In this document: piece by piece, positions 50,421 through 59,167 of the stretch
Position numbering within the stretch: the first letter of the stretch is position 1
How the letters are laid out: each line of letters starts with the position of its first letter
NCBI RefSeq assembly: GCF_002803515.1
Contig: NZ_PHQX01000003.1
Coordinates: 62,001-126,000, forward strand
Origin: Stenotrophomonas lactitubi
Lineage (GTDB): Bacteria; Pseudomonadota; Gammaproteobacteria; Xanthomonadales; Xanthomonadaceae
Direction: 5' to 3'
Length of the DNA: 64,000 nt
Notes under the pieces: generated by a model
The model's database searches: none
What the model saw: only the letters and a program-made list of their open reading frames with translations
Told to the model about the DNA's origin: nothing
Position numbers and translations under genes: made by a program

Positions 50421-52505
50421 ATGGCGCGGTGGCAAGGGATGGCGGTGGGTGCGGTGGTGGTGGCAACAGCGGTGGCCCTGGCGGCAACCTGGTGGGATTT
50501 TCCCGCCCCCGGCCCGCAGGCGCCGGCTGGCCCTGTACCGACGCCGCTGGCGTGGACCGCACAGATCGAGCTGCTGGCCGGCGACGGCCATCCGGGTGAT
50601 CGCGATGGCCCCTCGGCGCAGGCACGCTTCGCCGATCCCTACGCACTGCTGGGCAGTGCCGATGGCAGCGTTTATTTCACCGATGCTGGTGACAACAACC
50701 GCATCCGCCGCCGCCTGCCCGACGGTCGTATCGAAACGGTCGCGGGGCAGGGCGAGGGACGTGTTGATGGGCCTGCCCTGCAGGCAAGTTTCAACACCCC
50801 TTCGGGCATTGCTGCCGATGCGCAGGGCAATCTGTATGTGGCCGACACCGGCAATCATGCGATCCGGCGCATCAGCACCGATGGACAGGTGACGACGCTG
50901 GCCGGTGGCCAGCAGGGCTTCGCCGATGGTCCCGCTGCACAGGCGCGTTTCGATGGACCGATGGGCATCGCCGTGGATGCGCAGGGACAGGTCTATGTGG
51001 CCGATACCTGGAACGACCGCATCCGGGTGATCGGTACCGATGGCAACGTGCGTACGCTGGCCGGCGGCGACCGCCCGGGCTTCGCCGACGCGCCCGGTAC
51101 CGACGCCCGCTTCGATACGCCGGTGGCGCTGGCCTTCGATGCGCACGGCGCACTGCTGGTGGCCGACCTGTTCAACAACGCGATCCGCCGCGTCGGCGCC
51201 GATGGCACGGTCAGTACCGCAGTCGGCAAGGGTGAGGTCATCAACGGCCCGCTGTCACTGGCCACCACGCACGACGGTGTGCTGTATGTGGGTGACCTGG
51301 ACGGGCGCATCGTGCAGGTGACCCCGCAGGGCCATCAACTGGCGCTGCTGGGCAATGACCGCCTGCCACGCCTGGCGCGGCCCAGTGGCCTGGCCGTGGA
51401 GGCCGACGGTGCTCTGCTGGTGGCCGACTCCGCAGGCTATCGCCTGCATCGCCTGCGCCCGCTGCCGGTGGGTGAACTGCCTGCACCGGCGCTGGTGGGC
51501 CCGGCCTCAGACGCGGCGCTGCCGGACAGCGGTGGGCGCTGGCCGCTGGCACCACAGGACGGCTGGCATGAAGTGGTCGGCACGCTCGGCGAGGTGCGCG
51601 GCACCTTCCAGGGCGAGAGCCGCCACCACCTGCACGGCGGCTTCGACGTACGCGGCGATGTCGGCCAGACCGTGCTGGCGATAGCCGAGGGCAAGATCAG
51701 CAGCCCGATTGCCGCCTGGAGCCTGGGTGGGCAGGCTGAAGGCCTGGCCGTGGACCGGTTGAAGTACATCCACATGCGCGTCGGTCGTACGCCACGCGGC
51801 GAACCGTTCGACGCGCGCTGGCAGCCGCTGTACGCCGAAGACGGCACGCTGGAGCGCATCCGCGTACGGCGTGGCACGCGCATCCACGTGGGCGACCGTC
51901 TGGGCAGCATCAACAGCCAGGCGCACGTGCACCTGGCCGTGGGCAATGGTGGTTTCGAGACCAACGCTGTGGCACTGGGGTTCAAGGACTACGCCGACCA
52001 CTTTGCGCCGCGCATCACCGACGTGGCGCTGCTGGACGACAACGACCAACCGCTGGCTGCCGGCACCGATGGCGTGGTGATGCTGGCCCGGCAGGGACGC
52101 GGCGTGCAGATCGTGGTGGAAGCCTGGGACCAGGTGGACAACAACCTGCCACGTCGCCGGCTGGGGCCGTACCAGGTGGGCTACCAGATCCTGGATGCCG
52201 CCGGGCAGCCACTGCAGGGCTACGAGCAACCGCGCTGGAACATCGTCTTCAACCGCATGCCGCCGCAGAAGCAGGCAGTGAAAGTGGCCTATGCCCCTGA
52301 CAGTGGCATCACCGTGCATGGCAGCGCGGTTACCCGCTTCCGCTATCTGGTGACCAACACCGTGCGCGACGGGCTGATGGAAACCGGTCGCTGGCAGCCG
52401 GCGGCATTGCCGCCGGGCGAGTACATCGTGCGTGCCAGTGCGCGCGACTACAGCGGCAACGAAGGCGTAGGCCCGCGCGAGATCAGGGTACGGCTGCTGC
52501 CATAG
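50421..52505 (+). CDS. NHL beta-propeller fused to an M23 (LytM) peptidase domain
   Basis: About 694 aa; alternative starts at 50355 and 50397 add 22 or 8 residues. An N-terminal membrane anchor (VGAVVVATAVALAATWW) is followed by six NHL repeats (GNLYVADTGNHAIRRI, GQVYVADTWNDRIRVI, GALLVADLFNNAIRRV). From about residue 395 comes an M23-like domain with both metal motifs, HGGFD (H-x-x-x-D) and HVHLAV (H-x-H), and an insertion between them. A C-terminal beta-sandwich ends the protein. The combination suggests a periplasmic wall endopeptidase whose propeller recognises glycan or protein. The fusion is unusual. Confidence 0.78.
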   Translation: MARWQGMAVGAVVVATAVALAATWWDFPAPGPQAPAGPVPTPLAWTAQIELLAGDGHPGDRDGPSAQARFADPYALLGSADGSVYFTDAGDNNRIRRRLPDGRIETVAGQGEGRVDGPALQASFNTPSGIAADAQGNLYVADTGNHAIRRISTDGQVTTLAGGQQGFADGPAAQARFDGPMGIAVDAQGQVYVADTWNDRIRVIGTDGNVRTLAGGDRPGFADAPGTDARFDTPVALAFDAHGALLVADLFNNAIRRVGADGTVSTAVGKGEVINGPLSLATTHDGVLYVGDLDGRIVQVTPQGHQLALLGNDRLPRLARPSGLAVEADGALLVADSAGYRLHRLRPLPVGELPAPALVGPASDAALPDSGGRWPLAPQDGWHEVVGTLGEVRGTFQGESRHHLHGGFDVRGDVGQTVLAIAEGKISSPIAAWSLGGQAEGLAVDRLKYIHMRVGRTPRGEPFDARWQPLYAEDGTLERIRVRRGTRIHVGDRLGSINSQAHVHLAVGNGGFETNAVALGFKDYADHFAPRITDVALLDDNDQPLAAGTDGVVMLARQGRGVQIVVEAWDQVDNNLPRRRLGPYQVGYQILDAAGQPLQGYEQPRWNIVFNRMPPQKQAVKVAYAPDSGITVHGSAVTRFRYLVTNTVRDGLMETGRWQPAALPPGEYIVRASARDYSGNEGVGPREIRVRLLP

Positions 52506-52890
52506 CCGCAGCGGGGGCGCCGCAGCGTTCGCGCTCGGCGTCCATGTCCTCCAGCGGCCGCACCTCGATGCTGCCGAAGCGGGCCCATGGGAAGCCCTGC
52601 GCGATACGCATGGCCTCATCGCGGTCGTGGGCGACGATCAGGTTGAAGCCAGCCAGCAGTTCGCGGGTTTCGGCGAAGGGACCATCGAGCACCCGGCTGT
52701 GGCCATCGCGCACGCGCAGGGTCTGCGCCGATTCGATCGGCTGCAGTTTCTGCGCGGCCAGCAACGTGCCCTCGGCTTGCAGTTTGTCGGCATGGGCGAG
52801 GCAGTCGCGCATCAACGTATTGAAGTCGTCGATGGGCAGTGTGCGCAGCAGTGACGGGTCGATGTAGATCAGAAGCAGGTACTGCTGCAT
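52483..52890 (-). CDS. YciI/DGPF-family protein
   Basis: 135 aa. It opens MQQYLLLIYIDPSLL and has VLDGPFAETRELLAGFNLIVA, the DGPF motif that names the family, then GSIEVRPLEDM at the end. DGPF proteins are small dimeric alpha/beta-barrel proteins commonly encoded beside ECF42 sigma factors, as here (the sigma gene ends at 56639). Their biochemical role is unknown. Its 3' end overlaps the 3' end of the NHL/M23 gene by 23 nt. Confidence 0.88.
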   Translation of the reverse strand: MQQYLLLIYIDPSLLRTLPIDDFNTLMRDCLAHADKLQAEGTLLAAQKLQPIESAQTLRVRDGHSRVLDGPFAETRELLAGFNLIVAHDRDEAMRIAQGFPWARFGSIEVRPLEDMDAERERCGAPAAAMAAAVP

Positions 52891-53059
52891 GGCGGAGTCC
52901 TGGCGGGGGGGCGGGGGTCCATGATCGCGCAGGTTTGCACGGGGGCATGCTGCACTGCGAAAGGCAGAGCGGGAAGCGCGCCTTCGGCGGGGATCGGCGA
53001 ACGGCGGGGCCCCTCCGTGGTGGGGTGGGTTGGTCGCTGAAAGCTGGCTTCATGAGGGT

Positions 53060-53163
53060 GGGCCGGGCGGGTGGGATTGGCGGGGACGCCGTGAATCCGT
53101 CCCTGGAGGCTTAGCCGCGCCATCCATGGCGCGGATACCCCGCCAACCCCACCCGCCCGGCCC
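53060..53163 (-). repeat. Long-stem repeat element, copy 3 (inverted)
   Basis: A 26-bp outer stem (GGGCCGGGCGGGTGGG... with its complement), with one pair that is G-U only when read on the minus strand. The centre carries the reverse complement of the CAGGGACGGATTCACGG block and GCGCCATCCATGGCGC. It is the left half of the large inverted repeat. Confidence 0.8.
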
Positions 53164-53337
53164 TAGACAGATTCCGGTGGCCGCACCACCACGGGAAATC
53201 ACAAGCAAGAGCAAAAGCGGGTCGCTTCGCTCGCAAAGCCAAGGCAGCCAGCCAACTGCTGTTGCTGTTGATCTTGCTCTTGCTTCTGCCTTTTTCTTGA
53301 TCTTCCCGTGGTGGATCGGAGGCAGGAACCTGTCCGT

Positions 53338-53441
53338 GGCCGGGCGGGTGGGTTGCGCAGGGGCGTAAGCGCCATGGATGGCGCGCCCGAGCCTACAGGG
53401 ACGTATTCACGGCGTCCCCTGCGCAGCCCACCCGCCCGGCC
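53338..53441 (+). repeat. Long-stem repeat element, copy 4
   Basis: The 26-bp outer stem contains one T-G pair. The centre holds GCGCCATGGATGGCGC followed by CAGGGACGTATTCACGG. It is the right half of the large inverted repeat. Confidence 0.8.
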
Positions 53442-53553
53442 AACCCGCAGAGATGCAGCTCTTCACGACCAACCGCCACCACGGAGGGGCCCCGCCGTTC
53501 GCCGATCCCCGCCGAAGGCGCGCTCTCCGCGACAAAAATAATTTCCCGGAACC

Positions 53554-53581
53554 TGTCGATCCTCGCGCCCCTGGTTCGTTG
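53554..53581 (+). promoter_or_regulatory. Candidate ECF42-type promoter
   Basis: TGTCGA (53554-53559) is followed after 17 bp by CGTTG. ECF42 promoters are reported to carry TGTCGA at -35 and CGTC/CGAC-like sequence at -10, so the -35 fits exactly and the -10 nearly. It lies about 43 nt before the first gene of the operon that ends in the ECF42 sigma gene. Confidence 0.55.
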
Positions 53582-53623
53582 TAAGAGAGAAGGGCACGCA
53601 CCCGCAGCCCAGCGGAGACCGCA

Positions 53624-54040
53624 ATGAAAGTGATGGTGATCGTCAAAGCCAACGCCGATTCTGAAGCCGGGCGCATGCCCAGCGAACAGGAAATGGCCGC
53701 CATGGGCGCCTACAACGAACAACTGGTGGCCGCCGGCATCATGCTCGCCGGGGAAGGCCTGCATGCCACCCAGCGTGGCCGCCGTATTCATTTCGGCAGT
53801 GGCGCGCCGCGGGTCGAGATCGGCCCGTTCGGCCCGGCCGGCGAGCAGATCGCGGGGTTCTGGCTGTGGGAGGTGCGCTCGCTGGACGAGGCCACTGAAT
53901 GGGCCAGCCGCGCGCCCTTCAGTGCGGGCGGTGCGCTGGAACTGCGCCCGTTGATCTCCGCCGAAGACTTCGGTGAAGCCTTCACCCCTGAATTACAGCA
54001 GCAGGAACAGCGTCTGCGTGAGCAGCTCGACCGCGCCTGA
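53624..54040 (+). CDS. YciI/DGPF-like family protein, first gene of the sigma operon
   Basis: 138 aa. MKVMVIVKANADSEAG, SEQEMAAMGAYNEQLVAAGIML and GPFGPAGEQIAGFWLWEVRSLDEATEWA follow the YciI-related fold; the DGPF motif itself is replaced by IGPFGP. The C-terminal helix (ELQQQEQRLREQLDRA) is Gln/Glu-rich. It is the first of five co-directional genes with gaps of 12-45 nt. Function unknown; in other bacteria such proteins are the main targets of ECF42. Confidence 0.88.
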   Translation: MKVMVIVKANADSEAGRMPSEQEMAAMGAYNEQLVAAGIMLAGEGLHATQRGRRIHFGSGAPRVEIGPFGPAGEQIAGFWLWEVRSLDEATEWASRAPFSAGGALELRPLISAEDFGEAFTPELQQQEQRLREQLDRA

Positions 54041-54079
54041 GCACGGTCGCGCATTCATCCCAATCGACGGAGCATTCCC

Positions 54080-54502
54080 ATGAAACTGATTCCCTTCCTC
54101 GGCTTCAGCGGCCAGGCCCACGACGCAATGGCGTTCTATGCCAAGGCACTCGGCGGCCAGGTCACGTCGGAAATGAAGTACCGCGACATGCCGCCGTCCG
54201 ACGGTTCGCCGGGCTGCAATGAGATGCCGGCCGACACGCTCGACCATGTGGCCCACAGCCAGTTGGAGATCGGCAGCGCGATCGTGATGGCGGCCGATGG
54301 CCCCGGTGGCGGCGAGGGTGGTTCCACCACCATCAATGTTGATGTCGACAGCATCGAGGAAGCCGAACGCGTGTTCGCCGCGCTGGCCGAAGGTGGCCAG
54401 GTGCAGATGCCGATCGCCGAAACCTTCTGGGCGCACCGCTGGGGCATGTTGATCGACCGCTACGGCAAGCCATGGATGGTCAATTGCATGAAGCAGCCCT
54501 GA
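54080..54502 (+). CDS. VOC-family protein (PhnB-like)
   Basis: 140 aa. MKLIPFLGFSGQAHDAMAFYAKALGGQV, YRDMPP, DHVAHSQLEIGSAIVMAAD and TFWAHRWGMLIDRYGKPWMVN follow PhnB/DUF1338-like vicinal-oxygen-chelate proteins exactly in outline. These form dimers and usually bind a divalent metal, but PhnB-like members have no proven activity. It is second in the operon. Confidence 0.88.
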   Translation: MKLIPFLGFSGQAHDAMAFYAKALGGQVTSEMKYRDMPPSDGSPGCNEMPADTLDHVAHSQLEIGSAIVMAADGPGGGEGGSTTINVDVDSIEEAERVFAALAEGGQVQMPIAETFWAHRWGMLIDRYGKPWMVNCMKQP

Positions 54503-54539
54503 TTTTCCTTTTCTCGATCCATCGCAAGGAACCGCACCG

Positions 54540-54950
54540 ATGAGTACACCGCAACCGCAGATGATCTTCGTCAACCTGCCCGTGCAGGATCTGGAAAAAG
54601 CCAAGACGTTCTTCGCCGCGCTGGGCTACAGCTTCAACCCGGCCTTCACCGATGAGAACGCCGCCTGCATGGTGGTCAGCGATAGCATCTTCGTGATGCT
54701 GCTGGTCAAGCCGTTCTTCCAGCAGTTCACCGCCAAGGGCATCGCCGATGCGCACACGCATACCGAAGTGATCACCTGCCTGTCGGCCGACAGCCGTACG
54801 GCGGTGGACACCATGGTGGACAAGGCGCTGGCCGCCGGTGCCAGCGAACCGCAGCCGGCGCGCGACTACGGCTTCATGTACCAGCGCGGCTTCCAGGACC
54901 TGGATGGGCATCTCTGGGAAATCGCACACATGGACGGCGAGCCGGGCTGA
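54540..54950 (+). CDS. VOC-family protein (glyoxalase-like)
   Basis: 136 aa. QMIFVNLPVQDLEKAKTFFAALGYSFNPAFTDENAACMVVSD and FMYQRGFQDLDGHLWEIAHMD are the paired beta-alpha-beta-beta-beta units of the vicinal oxygen chelate fold. The E of LWEIAH and the H of HTHTEV are candidate metal ligands. It resembles proteins labelled as lactoylglutathione lyases, but true glyoxalase I activity is doubtful. Third in the operon. Confidence 0.87.
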   Translation: MSTPQPQMIFVNLPVQDLEKAKTFFAALGYSFNPAFTDENAACMVVSDSIFVMLLVKPFFQQFTAKGIADAHTHTEVITCLSADSRTAVDTMVDKALAAGASEPQPARDYGFMYQRGFQDLDGHLWEIAHMDGEPG

Positions 54951-54974
54951 CCGGCCACCGCAGGGAGAATCCCC

Positions 54975-55331
54975 ATGGCTTACGTGGATGCTTACGTGCT
55001 GCCGTGCCCGCAGGACAAGGTGGCGGCCTATCGCCGCCTTGCCCGCCAGGCCGGCGCGGTATGGAAGGATCATGGCGCGCTGCAGTACATGGAATGCGTG
55101 GCCGATGACGTGCAACCCGGGAAATCGACATCGTTCCCGCAGGCGGTGAAGCTCAAGCCGGGCGAAACGGTGATCGTGGCCTTCGTGGTGTTCCGCACGC
55201 GCGCCGCGCGTGATCGCATCAACAAGAAGGTGATGGCCGACCCGCGGCTGGCGCATATCGGCCCCAAGGACATGCCGTTCGATACCAGGCGCATGTTCTG
55301 GGGCGGCTTCAAGCCGATCGTGGACGCGTGA
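54975..55331 (+). CDS. DUF1428 family protein
   Basis: 118 aa, full length. MAYVDAYVLPCPQDKVAAYRRLARQAG, GALQYMECVADDV, ETVIVAFVVFRTRAARDRINKKVMADPR and the final FDTRRMFWGGFKPIV are diagnostic of DUF1428 (YbaA-like), small ferredoxin-like-fold dimers of unknown role. AGGGAGAA precedes the ATG. Fourth in the operon; such proteins recur beside DGPF and VOC genes. Confidence 0.9.
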   Translation: MAYVDAYVLPCPQDKVAAYRRLARQAGAVWKDHGALQYMECVADDVQPGKSTSFPQAVKLKPGETVIVAFVVFRTRAARDRINKKVMADPRLAHIGPKDMPFDTRRMFWGGFKPIVDA

Positions 55332-55376
55332 ACGCCGGCGCTTGTGCAGGCCGGGCCCGCATGCTGTGATCGCTGC

Positions 55377-56639
55377 ATGCACGAGCCCGCCCTGAGCCAG
55401 CGCCTGGACACCCTCTGGCGGATGGAATCGCCAGTGTTGATCGCGCGCCTGGCGCGGCTGCTCGGCGGCGACGTCGGTCGTGCCGAAGAGTTGGCCCAGG
55501 ACACCTGGCTGGCCGCGCTGGAGCGTTGGCCGGTGCAGGGTATCCCGGACAATCCCGGAGCCTGGCTGATGACCACCGCGCGCAACCGTGCCATCGATGT
55601 GCTGCGCCAGCACCAGCGGGTGGCGCAGCAGCATGCGCAATGGGGAGAGGAACTGCATCCGGCCGCCTTGCCCGCGCCCGATGACAGCCAGGCCCTGGAA
55701 GACGACATCGGCGATGACCTGCTGCGGCTGATGTTCGTGGCGTGTCATCCGGTCCTGCCTGCCGACGCGCGGGTGGCGCTGACCCTGCGCCTGCTGGGCG
55801 GGTTGACCACGATCGAAATCGCCCGCGCATTCCTGCAGCCGGAGCCGACCATCGCCCAGCGCATCGTGCGCGCCAAGCGTACGTTGGCGCAGAAGCAGGT
55901 GCCCTATGAAGTGCCGCGTGCCGATGCATTGCCGGAGCGACTGGCTTCGGTGCTGGAGGCGATCTACCTGGTGTTCAACGAAGGCTATGCGGCCAGTGCG
56001 GGCGACGACTGGATGCGACCGGCATTGTGTGCCGAGGCGCTGCGACTGGCGCGCATCCTCGCCCATCGGATGCCGGCGCCACCGGTGCTTGGCCTGTTGG
56101 CGCTGATGGAACTGCAGGCCTCGCGCGCGGCGGCACGGGTGGATGCGCAGGGCGCGCCGATCCTGCTGGACCAGCAGAACCGGGCGCAGTGGGATTGGCT
56201 GCAGATTGAACGCGGCCAGCAGGCACTGACGCGCGCAGTGTCCGCAGGCGGCGGCGATGATCCGTATGTGCTGCAGGCACGGATCGCCTTCTGCCATGCC
56301 AGTACGCGTCGCGCCGAAGACACCGACTGGGCGCGGATCGCCGCACTGTATGCGCAGTTGCTGCAGGTGATGCCGTCGCCGGTGGTGGCATTGAACCGGG
56401 TGGTGGCGGTGTCGCGCAGCGAAGGTGCGTTCGCTGCGTGGGCGCTGTTGCAGCCCTTGCTGGACGAGCCACGACTGCAGGGCTACGCACCGCTGATGGT
56501 GGTGCGCGGTGAGCTGCTGCAGCAGCTGGGGCGGGAGCAGGACGCCCGTGACGCATTTGCCTCGGCGGCGGCCCTGAGCCAGAACCTGGCCGAGCGGACC
56601 CTGCTGCGGCAACGGGCCGGCCTGCCGCAGGAAAATTGA
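55377..56639 (+). CDS. ECF sigma factor, ECF42 group
   Basis: 420 aa. Sigma region 2 (ARLARLLGGDVGRAEELAQDTWLAALERWP, then NPGAWLMTTARNRAIDVLRQ) and region 4 (ALTLRLLGGLTTIEIARAFLQPEPTIAQRIVRAKR) are followed by a C-terminal domain of about 220 residues with LEAIYLVFNEGYAAS, QNRAQWDW and TPR-like repeats. That long extension is typical of ECF42, where it is needed for activity and may replace an anti-sigma factor. No anti-sigma gene is present. It probably activates the operon upstream, including its own gene. Confidence 0.9.
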   Translation: MHEPALSQRLDTLWRMESPVLIARLARLLGGDVGRAEELAQDTWLAALERWPVQGIPDNPGAWLMTTARNRAIDVLRQHQRVAQQHAQWGEELHPAALPAPDDSQALEDDIGDDLLRLMFVACHPVLPADARVALTLRLLGGLTTIEIARAFLQPEPTIAQRIVRAKRTLAQKQVPYEVPRADALPERLASVLEAIYLVFNEGYAASAGDDWMRPALCAEALRLARILAHRMPAPPVLGLLALMELQASRAAARVDAQGAPILLDQQNRAQWDWLQIERGQQALTRAVSAGGGDDPYVLQARIAFCHASTRRAEDTDWARIAALYAQLLQVMPSPVVALNRVVAVSRSEGAFAAWALLQPLLDEPRLQGYAPLMVVRGELLQQLGREQDARDAFASAAALSQNLAERTLLRQRAGLPQEN

Positions 56640-56746
56640 AGCCGGCAGGGTCAGCACTTGTCGGTTTGCCCCGGAGCGGCTATGTTTCGCGCCCAGCGGG
56701 CGTGTTCGCGCCTGTCTTTCGTGTGTCGTGACCGAGGAGCGGTTGG

Positions 56747-57943
56747 ATGTTTTCAAGGACGAAGAGCGCACCGCGCGCTTTTGCGCGCCTGCTTGCCTAT
56801 GCCCTGTGCCTGGCCGTATGGCCGCTGGCCAGCCAGGCCGCAGACAAATCGCAGCAGGCCTACTGGGCCGGTTTTGCCTATACCGCTGACGCCGCCGCCG
56901 TGCAGGCGACCACTCCGCATGCGCATGCAGTGCTGGAGAAGCGTGGCCTGATCCCGCTCAACCAGACCCTGGCACAGGCGCTCAAGCGCCGCGCGCCGGC
57001 AAACCTGGAACTGATCGACCAGCCGGTGGCGATGCTCGACGGCACCACCAGTGCCGTGGTCCTGGCCGCTGCGCTGGACCGCGAACTGGTGTCGGTCGAA
57101 CCGATCGGCGACCAGTACAAGGTGCTGGTGGAAGTGGCCCTGCAGGCGCTGTTCTTCGATTTCCGCGAGCGCCAGGTGATCGCCTCCTATCCGCTCACCC
57201 TGCAGCGTATCGACGTGCAGGAGTACCGCCCGGACAGCGACGACATCGACGCGATCGTCGCCGATCTGCTGTACGGCGGTGCCGATACCAGCCTGTCGCA
57301 GGTGCTGGCCACGACCCTGGCGCAGGCCAAGCTGCCGGAAGCGGCCACGCGGCGCCTGCAGGTGGGTGCGGTGACCCTGTCCGACGCCACGCTGGCCAAG
57401 CTGCCCGACCCGAAGTGGGCCGGTCCGCTGCGTGCCACGCTGGCCCATGAACTGTCCAAGACGCTGTCGTCCAATACCGGTGTCGGCCTGCTGCCGCCGG
57501 CCTCGGGCCAGGCGATCGGCGGTGCCATGGCTGCGCGCTTTGCCGACGGCAAGGTCTACCAGCTGAAGATCCCCGAAGCGGACTACGTCATCAGCCTGCA
57601 GGTGGATGCGCTGAAGAACGGTGTCATCAGTGAAACGCCGGCGATGAAGACGATGCTGTTCGGCGCCTTCTTCACTGCCAAGGTCACCGAGCCGTTCTCC
57701 GGCAAGGTGTACTTCGAACAACCGCTGCGCAAGGGCGCCACCAAGGTGGTGCCGGTCACGCAGTGGCAGGTCGACCAGTGGTCGGCCAGCTACGAAACCC
57801 TGCTGGCCGGCTTCGATGCCTTCGCCGGCGCCGCCGCCAAGCGTGCCGATTCGCGCGCCTGGCTGGACGAGCAGAAGCCGGGCGGACGCCCGCTGCAGCA
57901 ACAGACCCAAGCCCTCCAGGAGTTGATCAAATCATGTCGCTGA
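56747..57943 (+). CDS. Exported hypothetical protein, first gene of an envelope operon
   Basis: 398 aa with a signal peptide (cleavage near SQAADKS, residue 32). The mature part is mixed alpha/beta without membrane helices or cysteines except near the end; segments such as QYKVLVEVALQALFFDFRERQVIASYPL and LKIPEADYVISLQVDALKNG are predicted strands. I recognise no family. Its stop overlaps the start of the next gene by 10 nt, so the products are made together. The operon continues to the CsgG-like lipoprotein at 59859. Confidence 0.75.
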   Translation: MFSRTKSAPRAFARLLAYALCLAVWPLASQAADKSQQAYWAGFAYTADAAAVQATTPHAHAVLEKRGLIPLNQTLAQALKRRAPANLELIDQPVAMLDGTTSAVVLAAALDRELVSVEPIGDQYKVLVEVALQALFFDFRERQVIASYPLTLQRIDVQEYRPDSDDIDAIVADLLYGGADTSLSQVLATTLAQAKLPEAATRRLQVGAVTLSDATLAKLPDPKWAGPLRATLAHELSKTLSSNTGVGLLPPASGQAIGGAMAARFADGKVYQLKIPEADYVISLQVDALKNGVISETPAMKTMLFGAFFTAKVTEPFSGKVYFEQPLRKGATKVVPVTQWQVDQWSASYETLLAGFDAFAGAAAKRADSRAWLDEQKPGGRPLQQQTQALQELIKSCR

Positions 57944-59034
57944 TGCGTACCATCCTGCTCATCCTCATTGCCCTGGCGGTGGCCTCGCCGGTCGCCGCGC
58001 AGACCGCCAGCTCGCGCGGTACCGGTTCGGCCAGCTACAGCCTGCGCCTGAGTGCCGATACCCGTGCCCAGGCCCTGAACAAGGCCAAGGCCAATGCACT
58101 GGAGGCGTACATCGCCGAATCCGGTGCGGCCAAGCTGCGCCTGTTCGAATCGCGCCGCGCCGAATTCCTCGGTGAAATCGACCGTTACGTGCTCAGCGCC
58201 GTGCAGCTGTCGGACAACGAAGACAAGAAGGCCAAGACCTACAGCGTCACCGTCCGCGCCGAAATCAACACCACTCTGCTGCAGACCAAGCTGGATGCCG
58301 GTTCGGCCGTGGCCGGTGCCACCGCGGCGCAGCGCTCGCTGCTGACCTTCCTGTTCATGGCGCGCTCGCAGGACACCGTGCAGTCGTTCCAGGACAAGGA
58401 ATACCGTCGCGTCGATGCCAGCAGCAGCTACAGCGAGAACACCCGTGAAGGCGACAGCTTCCGCGGCAACTCGGTCAGCACCAACGGCAGCATCAACCAG
58501 AACGGCTCGGTGTCGGTCACCAGCGGCGGCAGCACCACCGCGCGCAGCGACAACATCAGCTGGAAGGTGGCCAACGCTGCCGAAGTCAACACGGCCATGA
58601 CCGGTGCCTTCAGCGCCGCCGGCTACGAAGTGGTTGAAGCCGAATACGTGGAAGGCGAATCGCGCGGCCTGCTCAGCATCGAGCGCATCCGCAAGGACTT
58701 CAGCACCGGCAACGATCTGTCCGCCGCCACCCTGCGCGATACCGCCAACGGCATCCGCGCGGCGAACATCCCGTACATCGCCGTCGGCACCCTCGACGTC
58801 GGCATGCGCGACCGTGATCCGGCCAGCGGCAACACCCGCGTGTTCGTCACCGTCACCGGCAAGGTGCTGGACGTGACCGGCCGCTTCCCGCGCACCGTGT
58901 CGTCGGTGGGCCCGGTGCAGTTCTCCGGTACCGGCCCGAACGAAACCGTCGCCCGTACCAATGCGCTGCAGCTGGCCGCCGAAAAGGCTGCCCAGCAGAT
59001 GATCAACGAGCTGAACGTCAAGGCGGTCCGCTGA
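57934..59034 (+). CDS. Exported protein (LPP20/FlgT-like region), second gene of the envelope operon
   Basis: 366 aa with signal peptide (ending SPVAAQ). Residues 25-110 (GSASYSLRLSADTRAQALNKAKANALEAYI, then VTVRAEINTTLL) resemble the LPP20/FlgT-N type of domain, in which repeated helix-strand units process A-x-x-x-A runs. A Ser/Gly/Asn-rich stretch lies at about 165-205. The second half has ANIPYIAVGTLDVGMRDRDPASGNTRVFVTVTGKVLDV and ends NALQLAAEKAAQQMINELN. It may form part of a periplasmic or outer-membrane assembly with its neighbours. An alternative start is the ATG three codons later. Confidence 0.75.
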   Translation: MSLMRTILLILIALAVASPVAAQTASSRGTGSASYSLRLSADTRAQALNKAKANALEAYIAESGAAKLRLFESRRAEFLGEIDRYVLSAVQLSDNEDKKAKTYSVTVRAEINTTLLQTKLDAGSAVAGATAAQRSLLTFLFMARSQDTVQSFQDKEYRRVDASSSYSENTREGDSFRGNSVSTNGSINQNGSVSVTSGGSTTARSDNISWKVANAAEVNTAMTGAFSAAGYEVVEAEYVEGESRGLLSIERIRKDFSTGNDLSAATLRDTANGIRAANIPYIAVGTLDVGMRDRDPASGNTRVFVTVTGKVLDVTGRFPRTVSSVGPVQFSGTGPNETVARTNALQLAAEKAAQQMINELNVKAVR

Positions 59035-59048
59035 CGTTACCGCTGCGC

Positions 59049-59072
59049 TCGCCGGGCATGGCCCGGCGCTAC
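59049..59072 (-). repeat. GTAG REP within the operon
   Basis: Palindrome TCGCCGGGCATGGCCCGGCG followed by CTAC, 15 nt after the stop of the second operon gene. A REP here could make the second-third gene junction a site of partial termination or mRNA protection. Confidence 0.75.
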
Positions 59073-59167
59073 CGGCTCTGGTGGGTGCCGAGCCTGCTCG
59101 GCATCGCCGCCAAATTCGCGTCTTTCCACGTGCCGCATCGCGGCCGTCTCTCCCAAAGGAATCTTCC

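Larger units (their letters stand above)
52976..53523. repeat. Large interrupted inverted repeat between divergent YciI genes
   Basis: The outermost 48 bp (52976-53023) are the exact reverse complement of 53476-53523. Inside, two long-stem elements stand in opposite orientation (53060-53163 and 53338-53441), and the innermost arms CCACCACGGGAA (near 53185) and TTCCCGTGGTGG (near 53304) face each other. The whole is an almost symmetrical palindromic block of about 548 bp that fills most of the divergent intergenic space. No protein-coding gene was seen in it. Confidence 0.85.
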
